Notes under the pieces: model-generated | The model's database searches: none | What the model was told of the DNA's origin: nothing | Seen by the model: the letters and a program-made list of their open reading frames with translations, nothing else | In this document: one piece after another, positions 58,489 to 64,000 of the stretch | Numbering within the stretch: the stretch's first letter is position 1 | Layout of the letters: every line of letters begins with the position of its first letter | Position numbers and translations under genes: made by a program | DNA from: Winogradskya consettensis | Lineage (GTDB): Bacteria; Actinomycetota; Actinomycetes; Mycobacteriales; Micromonosporaceae | Length of the DNA stretch: 64,000 bases | Direction: 5' to 3' | Assembly (NCBI RefSeq): GCF_018332715.1 | Contig: NZ_BOQP01000036.1 | Location: 109,249-173,248, forward strand

Positions 58489-58863
58489 TCAGGCCCGGGT
58501 CCGGCTCAGCAGGGCCTGGATCCGGGAGACCAGCTCGCGTGGGCTGAAAGGTTTGGTCACGTAATCGTCGGCACCGGCGCTGAACCCGCCCTCGACGTCC
58601 TGCTCCTGCACCCGCGCGGTCAGCATGATGATCAGCATCCCGGCGGTCGCCGGGTCGGCCCGCAGCATCCGGCACACGTCGATCCCGGAAAGCCCCGGCA
58701 TCGAGACGTCGAGCACGGCGAGCGTCGGCTGCCGGGAGCGCGCCTGCTCCAGCGCCGCCTGCCCGTCCTCGACCGAGATCACCTCGAGGCCGGCCTGCTC
58801 CAGCTTGAACGCGACCAGGTCCCGGATATCGGCATCGTCATCGGCGACCAGCACCACCGTCAC
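58489..58863 (-). CDS. Single-domain CheY-like response regulator
   Basis: The 124-residue receiver-only protein has ADDD (7-10), Asp52 (LAVLDVSMPGLSG), Thr82 and Lys104 (YVTKPF). It starts at a GTG. Encoded 17 bases before the sensor kinase, it is its obvious partner. It lacks any output domain, so signals by protein contact. Strong similarity to the receiver at 44761-45135 suggests a duplicated signalling family. Confidence 0.93.
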   Translation of the reverse strand: MTVVLVADDDADIRDLVAFKLEQAGLEVISVEDGQAALEQARSRQPTLAVLDVSMPGLSGIDVCRMLRADPATAGMLIIMLTARVQEQDVEGGFSAGADDYVTKPFSPRELVSRIQALLSRTRA

Positions 58864-59026
58864 GGCTGCTCCCCCTCAAACTAGGCGCTCATCCGACGAT
58901 ATCGCCTCATCTCCGGCGTGACTGCCGGTCTCCGCAACCGCACCGCAACTTGTACGCAGCGAGAATGCATCTTGGCCCAGGTGTGCTGTCACTAGCCCGC
59001 CCGCTCGATACCGGCAGGAGGACCCG

Positions 59027-59263
59027 ATGCCCGTACTTGATACCGACGACACCCGCACCGACGCGCTGTTCGTCTCCCACCTGCAACGCTCCCAGCAACC
59101 CACCCCGGAGTTGATCCGGGCCGCGGTGACCGCCACGGTCGACCGCCTCGGCGAGAACACCTGCGCCGCCCTGGTCGCCCAGGAATTCGGCGAACACCCC
59201 GACTGCGCCCTCGGCCGCATGCGCTGGGCCCGCCGCGCCATCCAGGCCGCCTTCGCCGCCTGA
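59027..59263 (+). CDS. Conserved small actinobacterial protein, unknown function
   Basis: The 78-residue protein is soluble and helical: FVSHLQRSQQPTPELIRAAV, ALVAQEFGEHPDCALGRMRW. AGGAGGA precedes the ATG at 59027 at good spacing, supporting it as a real gene. I do not recognise the family. It is divergent from the receiver-kinase operon, and a few tens of bases of AT-rich sequence lie between. Confidence 0.72.
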   Translation: MPVLDTDDTRTDALFVSHLQRSQQPTPELIRAAVTATVDRLGENTCAALVAQEFGEHPDCALGRMRWARRAIQAAFAA

Positions 59264-59365
59264 CCCGCGCACCCTCTCTTTTTCGGCGCGGGGACCACTG
59301 CCGCACCCGCCGATGACGGCCCCTTGCGCGCTTCTTCGGTCAGCGGCGCAGGCGCGCTTTTTCGG

Positions 59366-59731
59366 TCAGCGGCGCAGGCAGAACGGGTGGCCGGCCGGGT
59401 CGCGCAGCACCCGGAAGCTCTCCGGCGCCGGTTGTCCCTCTTCTTTCGTCGCTCCCAGCCCGATCGCCTGCTCCTCCGCCTCGTCGAGGCTCTCGGTGCC
59501 GTCGACGGACAGGTCGAGATGCATCTGCTGGGAACCCTCCGCCGAGGGCCAGGTCGGCGGCTGGTAGCCGGAAACGCGGACGGCCCCGACGTAGAGCGCG
59601 CCCGCCTTGACCGCGCAGAAGTCCGGTGTCTCGATCGCGACCTCGCCGCCGAGCATGGCGGCCCAGAACTGGGCCAGGCCGGCCGGGTCGGGGCCTTCGA
59701 GGTTGATCGCAGCGACGTGGGCTACAGCCAT
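59366..59731 (-). CDS. VOC/glyoxalase-like protein
   Basis: The 121-residue protein begins VAHVAAINLEGPDPAGLAQF, the opening strand-helix of Glyoxalase_6/VOC proteins, and ends RVLRDPAGHPFCLRR, the matching C-terminal strand. One VOC unit suggests a dimeric metal-dependent lyase, dioxygenase or antibiotic-binding protein. A perfect operator-like inverted repeat (59772-59795), shared with the TetR gene, lies just upstream, so this gene is probably regulated by that TetR. Confidence 0.88.
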   Translation of the reverse strand: MAVAHVAAINLEGPDPAGLAQFWAAMLGGEVAIETPDFCAVKAGALYVGAVRVSGYQPPTWPSAEGSQQMHLDLSVDGTESLDEAEEQAIGLGATKEEGQPAPESFRVLRDPAGHPFCLRR

Positions 59732-59771
59732 GGTTCCTCCAACGACGGGAATGTTGGGGCGACCCTAGCAT

Positions 59772-59795
59772 CAAAAAGAGAGGTCACTCTTTTTG
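59772..59795. promoter_or_regulatory. CAAAAAGAG-N6-CTCTTTTTG operator upstream of VOC gene
   Basis: CAAAAAGAG (59772-59780) and CTCTTTTTG (59787-59795) form a perfect 9-base inverted repeat. The same AAAAAGAGTGACC sequence (reverse strand here) recurs at the TetR/AKR divergent promoter, so this is most likely the TetR operator for the VOC gene. Confidence 0.7.
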
Positions 59796-59806
59796 ACAGC
59801 CTGCGG

Positions 59807-60343
59807 CTACCCCTCGATGATCGCCATCAGAGCGGCCACGAAGGGGGCGGGCTCCACGTCGCCACGGATCGCTATCTGCTGGCTGTAGCTGGCACAGAGG
59901 GCCACGAACGCCTCGGCGATCTGCCCGGCGTGCGCGCGCCGGCGCTCGGGAACCAGCTCGGCGATCGCGGCCCGCCCGGCGGCGAGCTGCTGCCGGACAA
60001 TGACCGCGAGCTGCGGAGACACTGCCGCCTCGGCGTAGATCTGAGCGACCAGCCGGGCATGGTCGGTGTCCCGCGCCCGCACGCGGACGTGCTCGAGGAA
60101 GCCGGCGACAGCCTCGGTGGTGAGCGCGTTGGGCAGGGCCTCGGTCCCCTGCTCACAGACGGCGACGACGATCTCGTCCTTGCTGGTGAAATACCGGTAG
60201 ATGGCCCCGTTAGACAGCCCGGACTCGGCGACGATGTCGGCCATCGACGTGCGGGCGAAGCCATGGCTGGCGAACCGGGCGCGGGCGGCGTCCACGATCT
60301 GCAGCCGGCGAGCGTCGAGGTGCGCTTGACTGACCCTAGGCAT
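59807..60343 (-). CDS. TetR family transcriptional regulator
   Basis: The 178-residue protein has MPRVSQAHLDARRLQIVDAA, then the HTH MADIVAESGLSNGAIYRYFT SKDEI, typical of TetR_C_6/AcrR-like regulators. The ATG at 60343 is chosen; the longer frame to 60406 covers the promoter. It is divergent from the aldo-keto reductase and co-directional with, and upstream of, the VOC gene. It probably represses itself, the AKR and the VOC gene through a shared AAAAAGAGTGACC operator. Confidence 0.9.
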   Translation of the reverse strand: MPRVSQAHLDARRLQIVDAARARFASHGFARTSMADIVAESGLSNGAIYRYFTSKDEIVVAVCEQGTEALPNALTTEAVAGFLEHVRVRARDTDHARLVAQIYAEAAVSPQLAVIVRQQLAAGRAAIAELVPERRRAHAGQIAEAFVALCASYSQQIAIRGDVEPAPFVAALMAIIEG

Positions 60344-60360
60344 AAAAAGAGTGACCCCTC
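60344..60360. promoter_or_regulatory. AAAAAGAGTGACC operator at the TetR/AKR promoter
   Basis: AAAAAGAGTGACC at 60344-60356, followed by CCTC, matches half of the 59772 operator. The adjacent CCCTAG-CAT-AAAAAGAG context is also similar at both places, suggesting duplication of an operator-promoter segment. It lies between the TetR and AKR genes. Confidence 0.6.
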
Positions 60361-60417
60361 GCTTTACTTGATACCATGGCGAGCCTACCCCTCCGGCACC
60401 ACCCACCAGGAGTTGCC

Positions 60418-61449
60418 ATGCGATACCAGACCTTCGGCCGGCTGACCGGACTACGCGTGTCGGAGTACACGCTCGGCACCGCGGGCTTCAGCACCTCGAA
60501 CCCCGAAGCACCACAGATCTTCGAAGCCTTCGCCGCCGCCGGTGGCACCACGATCGACACGTCCAACATCTACCAGGACGGGCAGGCCGAAACCGTGCTC
60601 GGCGAACTGCTCGGACGCGACCGGGACGACTTCGTGGTCATCACGAAGTACAGCGGGACCAGGCAGGCCCAGCCCCGCCCCGGCACAACCGGCAACAGCC
60701 GCAAGAGCATGATCCGCTCCCTCGAGGCGAGCCTGCGCCGGCTGAAGACCGATTACGTCGACGTCTACATGCCGCACTTCCCCGACGGCGTCACCCCGAT
60801 CGAGGAGATCCTGGCCGGCTTCGACGACCTGGTCCGCGCCGGCAAGATCCTGCACGGTGGCCTCTCCAACTTCCCGGCCTGGCGCGTAGCCGGCGCCGCG
60901 CTCCGGGCCGATCTGCAGGGCCTGGCCCCGCTGGTCGGCGTACAGACGGAATACAGCCTGGCCGAACGATCCGCCGAGCGTGAGCTGCTGCCGATGGCGC
61001 AGGCCCACGGCCTGGGCGTGGTCCTGTACTCACCCCTCGCAGGCGGGTTGCTCACCGGCAAGTACCGCCTCGGTGAACAGGGCCGGCTCAGCGCCCGCGG
61101 CGACGCCATCGAGAGCGACGCCCACCGCACCGCCGTCGTCGACGCCGTCCTGGCCGTCGCCGACGAGATCGGCACCACCGCGGTCCAGGTCGCCCTGGCC
61201 TGGCTGCGCCGCCGGGCCGCCCTCGCCCCCACGGCGCTGATCCCGATCGTCGGCCCTCGCACCCTGGCCCAGCTGGAGGAATACCTGAAATCGCTCCAGC
61301 TCGACCTCACCGACAAGCACTACCAGCAACTGGACGACGCCAGCGCCATCAGGCTGGGAACCCCGCACGAGGACGTCGCCGCCGCCCTGACCCACGGCGC
61401 CGACGGCGACCGCACCCTCCTCGACCCCCACGCCGTCCCCGTCATCTGA
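60418..61449 (+). CDS. Aldo/keto reductase
   Basis: The 343-residue TIM-barrel enzyme has the AKR tetrad Asp47 and Tyr52 (TTIDTSNIYQDG), Lys77 (VVITKYSG) and His120 (VDVYMPHFPDG). The YSPLAGGLLTGKYR and late LIPIVGPRTLAQLEEYLKSL stretches bind NADPH. It reduces carbonyls of unknown identity. AGGAG precedes the ATG at 60418. It is divergent from a TetR whose operator lies at its promoter, so a xenobiotic- or metabolite-induced role is plausible. Confidence 0.93.
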   Translation: MRYQTFGRLTGLRVSEYTLGTAGFSTSNPEAPQIFEAFAAAGGTTIDTSNIYQDGQAETVLGELLGRDRDDFVVITKYSGTRQAQPRPGTTGNSRKSMIRSLEASLRRLKTDYVDVYMPHFPDGVTPIEEILAGFDDLVRAGKILHGGLSNFPAWRVAGAALRADLQGLAPLVGVQTEYSLAERSAERELLPMAQAHGLGVVLYSPLAGGLLTGKYRLGEQGRLSARGDAIESDAHRTAVVDAVLAVADEIGTTAVQVALAWLRRRAALAPTALIPIVGPRTLAQLEEYLKSLQLDLTDKHYQQLDDASAIRLGTPHEDVAAALTHGADGDRTLLDPHAVPVI

Positions 61450-61554
61450 CCGCCACGACGTCCCGGATGATCAGGCAGGATCGGCACCGGGCCGGGCTCG
61501 CGGGGTGATCAACCAAACTCAGAACCGGGCCACACTTCCCCACCGCGCTCCGCA

Positions 61555-61768
61555 GGGTGGTCAGGCGGGCTCGGGCCGGGCCTCCCAGGGTGATCAGGCG
61601 GGCTCGGGCCGGGCCTCCCAGGGTGATCAGGCGGGCTCGGGCCGGGCCTCCCAGGGTGATCAGGCGGGCTCGGGCCGGGCCTCCCAGGGTGATCAGGCGG
61701 GCTCGGGCGGGCTCGGGGACCGGGCCGGGCCCCCGGGGTGGTCAGGCGGGCTCGGGGACCGGGCCGGC
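61555..61768. repeat. 33-bp tandem repeat array downstream of the reverse transcriptase operon
   Basis: Near-identical copies start at 61555, 61588, 61621 and 61654, with a partial copy from 61687 and degenerate ones to about 61768. The unit is GGGTGATCAGGCGGGCTCGG, then GCCGGGCCTCCCA. On the minus strand each copy carries the codons for Pro-Glu-Pro-Ala and the TGA stop of the small proline-rich gene (61742), so the array appears to be copied from its 3' end. No gene is evident in the array or in the 61450-61554 flank. Confidence 0.85.
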
Positions 61769-61936
61769 GGGTTCGCCGGGGACGTTGCCCGGGTCGTCGG
61801 GGCCGGGCATCGGCTCGACCGGGGCGGGCGGCAGCGTTTCCGGGGTGTCCGGGGAGAGCACGCCCGGGTCATCCGGGATGGGCTCGCTGGGGTCGATGGG
61901 CGGATAGTTGTCCGGGTCGGGTCCTGGCTGCACCAT
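61742..61936 (-). CDS. Small Pro/Asp-rich protein, reverse transcriptase partner candidate
   Basis: The 64-residue acidic protein (VQPGPDPDNYPPIDPSEPIP, then DDPGVLSPDT and further D-D-P-G and P-x-P repeats) is probably extended and unstructured. AAAGGGGAC precedes its ATG at 61936 and the gene follows the reverse transcriptase stop by 29 bases, so it is translated from the same mRNA. Homology unknown. Codon use is as expected for the host. It could bind nucleic acid-free regions of the RT, or be a translation accident; support is mostly from context. Confidence 0.5.
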   Translation of the reverse strand: MVQPGPDPDNYPPIDPSEPIPDDPGVLSPDTPETLPPAPVEPMPGPDDPGNVPGEPAGPVPEPA

Positions 61937-61965
61937 GTCCCCTTTGTGCCCACCCCGGCCCGGTC

Positions 61966-63627
61966 TCATGCGCGATCTCCGCCGAGAGCGGCGGCCAGCA
62001 ACCGCTCCAGCTTGGCGGCCCGGCCGGGATTCTGGTGCGAGACCCAGGACACCCACCCCTTCAGGTACGCGGAAAAGTCTGCATGCCCGTCCCGATTCGC
62101 CTCATCCAGCCCCCGCCGCGCGGCATCGTGCAGCACCGCCCGCAGCCTGTCGTACTCAACCCGTGCCACGGCCGGCCGCTCGTTGACGACGAGCCCGGCC
62201 AGCACCTGCCGGTCGCCCTGCCCCCGGACCCGGGTCTTCGCCCGACGCAACCGGAACCCCTCGTCGTTCACCACCGCCTCGAGCGCCGTCAGCAACCGCT
62301 GCGCGGACACCCGAGGCCCGGAGAACGCGAGGTCGTCGGCGTACCGCGTGTAGCTCATCCCGAACCGCGCGGCGAGCCCGCTCAACCGCCGGTCCAACCG
62401 GTACGCGACCAGATTCGCCAGCGCGGGCGAGCTCGGCGCCCCTTGCGGCAGATGGGCGTGCCGCAGCAACGGAAGATACTTGCCCCGCAAGATGTCGGCC
62501 GGGGTCCGGGTCGTGGTCAGCGCGGCGAGGGCATGCGCGACAGGCTCCGGATATCCCGCCGTGCGGAACAGCCCATAGATCCGCGGCGCCGTGACGCTGG
62601 AGAAGAATGAGGCCAGATCGGCCCGGATCACCATCGGCTGCCCGCTGTGCGGCGCGGCGAACGTGTGCACCCCACGACCGGGAACGAAGCCATGAGCAGC
62701 AGGATGAACCGGAATCCGCCCGAGCACCCCGTCGAGCAGCCGCCGCTGCGCCACCCGCAGCCGGGCCTTGGGCGCCTCGATCAGCCGATGCGGCAGCCAC
62801 CGATACCGGTAGTGCCGTAACCGCTGGTCCCGAGCGTGCCGATTGATCTCCTTCCGGTCCGCGAACCAGTCCAGCTCAGCACCGCTGATCCCGAGAAATG
62901 CCGAGAGCGCCGGCAGATCATCGATCCGCGCCGTGTCCCAGCGCATCCGGACCACGCGCACAGGCACGGCCCGCCGCACCACCACCGGATGCGGCCGCAC
63001 ATGCCTGCCGAGAAAGGCCGCCAACTCCCGCGGCCGATCCGCCGGAGCATCCCTGTACGCCCGGAGCACCCCCGCCACCACCGGCCGCAACCACCACGGC
63101 CGCCCACCCAGCACCTCAGCCCCCGCTTCCACCAGCCGCCCCAACATCCACCCCGACCCCACAGCCCGCGCCGCAGTTCGGCCGATACGACCCGGGCGTG
63201 AACCGACGGCCGGCCCGGCAGCCCCGTCCAAACCCGCAGCCCCGGCCAAATCCGCAGCCCGCGACGCGCTCGACGCGCTCGACGCGGCCGGCCCAGCCGA
63301 AGCGCTCGACCCAGCCGAAGCGCTCGACCCAGCCGAAGCGCTCGACGCGGCCGGACCAAGATCAGCCCGTGACGCAGCCAGACCAAGGTCAGCCGGAGAC
63401 GCGGCCAGGGCTTGCGGGGCCGGGGCCGGGCGATCCGGTCGGCGCAGGGTGAGGTGATGTGGGCGTGGATGGATCGCCGGGGTGGCGGCCTCGGTGAGGA
63501 AGGCGTCGGCCAGGGCGGTTGCTACTTGGGTGGGGGTGGCAGCGCGGCCCGACGATGCCCGGTTGTGCCTGCGTCGTGCCGCGCGGAGCGCGGGGGCACG
63601 CCGGCGGTGCTGTGCCTGGCTGATCAT
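61966..63627 (-). CDS. Retron-like reverse transcriptase with low-complexity N-terminal insertion
   Basis: The 553-residue protein has an RT core: MVIRADLASFFSSVTAPRIY with the first Asp, LPQGAPSSPALANLVAYRLD (RT motif 4), YTRYADDLAFSGPR with the catalytic YADD, and VLAGLVVNERPAVARVEYD where retron RTs carry a V-T-G motif (here L-A-G). HYRYRWLPHRLIEAPKARLR is also characteristic. N-terminal ALADAFLTEA and VLGGRPWWLR segments, usually adjacent in actinobacterial relatives, are separated by 85-100 Ala/Ser/Gly-rich residues. The start could be later. No msr-msd RNA gene could be identified upstream. Confidence 0.85.
   Translation of the reverse strand: MISQAQHRRRAPALRAARRRHNRASSGRAATPTQVATALADAFLTEAATPAIHPRPHHLTLRRPDRPAPAPQALAASPADLGLAASRADLGPAASSASAGSSASAGSSASAGPAASSASSASRAADLAGAAGLDGAAGPAVGSRPGRIGRTAARAVGSGWMLGRLVEAGAEVLGGRPWWLRPVVAGVLRAYRDAPADRPRELAAFLGRHVRPHPVVVRRAVPVRVVRMRWDTARIDDLPALSAFLGISGAELDWFADRKEINRHARDQRLRHYRYRWLPHRLIEAPKARLRVAQRRLLDGVLGRIPVHPAAHGFVPGRGVHTFAAPHSGQPMVIRADLASFFSSVTAPRIYGLFRTAGYPEPVAHALAALTTTRTPADILRGKYLPLLRHAHLPQGAPSSPALANLVAYRLDRRLSGLAARFGMSYTRYADDLAFSGPRVSAQRLLTALEAVVNDEGFRLRRAKTRVRGQGDRQVLAGLVVNERPAVARVEYDRLRAVLHDAARRGLDEANRDGHADFSAYLKGWVSWVSHQNPGRAAKLERLLAAALGGDRA
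63293..63346. repeat. Three perfect 18-bp repeats inside the RT gene
   Basis: CCAGCCGAAGCGCTCGAC occurs three times at 63293-63310, 63311-63328 and 63329-63346. On the minus strand it encodes S-S-A-S-A-G units within the low-complexity insertion of the reverse transcriptase. Being a multiple of three, it changes length without shifting frame. Confidence 0.85.
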
Positions 63628-64000
63628 GTCGCCCCCGGGGTTGCCCCGGAGAGACCGTCGGCGGACCGGCGGTCAAGCTCGGGACGCGCTGCCACCAGCC
63701 AGGAAGTGTAGGCACCGCCCGCCACCCGCGCACCCTCTCCGACACCCGGTCACCCGCGCGGACAGCCCGGCACAGCGAGAAGCCCACGCCCAGCGCAAAG
63801 CCCCGACCCCGCAAGAAGCCCAGCCTCCGCGCAAAGCCCCGACCCCGCGCAAAGCCCGGTTCCACAGACGACCCCGAACCCGCGCGCAAAGCCCGATCCC
63901 ACAGACGACCCCGAACCCGCGCGCAAAGCCCCCGACCCCGCGGACAAACCCGGAACCCGCGCGTAGAGCCCCGACCCCCCGGACAACCCGACCCCGCGGA
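63628..64000. repeat. Repetitive region upstream of the reverse transcriptase
   Basis: No convincing gene. A 37-bp repeat beginning CCACAGACGACCCCGAACCC occurs at 63862-63898 and 63899-63935, and shorter GCGCAAAGCCCCGACCCC units recur from about 63797. Frames through it give low-complexity Gly/Ser/Ala or Cys-rich peptides with no ribosome site. The RT promoter, and any associated non-coding RNA, should lie here. Confidence 0.6.

Noticed and set aside
56405..58564. 719-codon plus-strand open frame
   Set aside because: Antisense to the sensor kinase gene at 56480, which has all kinase boxes.
63389..63986. Gly/Ser-rich and Cys-rich minus-strand open frames
   Set aside because: They translate tandem repeats and have no ribosome site; listed as repeats instead.
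63628..64000. Retron msr-msd RNA upstream of the reverse transcriptase
   Set aside because: The expected long inverted repeat with conserved branching guanosine could not be identified in the repetitive sequence.

Overview
This is a 64 kb stretch of a high-GC actinobacterial chromosome. GTG starts are frequent, several genes lack a Shine-Dalgarno sequence and look leaderless, and gene ends often overlap by 1 or 4 bases (TGATG, ATGA). The SARP-type regulator, DUF3159, the TPR/fibronectin/MoxR/DUF58/TgpA cluster and the dense TetR/two-component content suit a Micromonosporaceae-like host such as Actinoplanes. That placement is inference. I see no rRNA, tRNA, CRISPR array, IS element or integrase.

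Layout. 1-4435 (minus) is the end of a polysaccharide locus: GT2, GT14, Wzx-like flippase, GT4. 4680-5966 is a secreted vanadium-haloperoxidase-like enzyme. 6177-14989 (plus) is a cell-surface cluster: TPR-membrane-FN3 protein, large FN3/propeller protein, MoxR ATPase, DUF58, TgpA-like transglutaminase. A 39-bp tandem repeat lies between moxR and DUF58, and the transglutaminase lacks its catalytic Cys and His. 15069-31787 holds metabolic and regulatory genes: F420 reductase-like, OYE, TetR/SDR pairs, a SARP-like regulator without a visible P-loop, two PAP2 phosphatases, a lone ctaD, NmrA, APH, EamA with an Lrp regulator, and an S1 protease. A 163-nt imperfect hairpin sits at 15794-15956. 31999-40271 carries a GAF-SpoIIE phosphatase, NTF2-like proteins, an MmyB-like regulator, an RR-HK-PepSY operon and hydrolases. 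40305-40894 is a toxin-antitoxin locus whose toxin is internally deleted. 42205-46995 links a lone receiver, a HEAT protein and a processive GT2 to a divergent histidine kinase that lacks the phospho-acceptor His.

The most distinctive region is 47005-51727 (minus): a CRP-like regulator, a cyclase-homology protein, a large protein with a degenerate P-loop and helical repeats, and a Band-7/SPFH-like coiled-coil protein, the last three with overlapping ends. The cyclase-like C-terminus and the NTPase-like N-terminus carry similar short Asn/Gly/Ile motifs that resemble bacterial amyloid signalling sequences. This layout looks like an NTPase-centred immunity or stress-signalling module. A class II Fic protein lies upstream on the same strand.

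53381-61449 holds a small membrane protein, IclR/aminotransferase, an SCO0607-like lipoprotein, GNAT, a second receiver/kinase pair, and a VOC-TetR-AKR group sharing one operator sequence. The right end (61742-63627) encodes a retron-like reverse transcriptase with a low-complexity insertion, followed by a small Pro/Asp-rich protein whose 3' end has seeded a 33-bp tandem repeat. 63628-64000 is repetitive and has no convincing gene.
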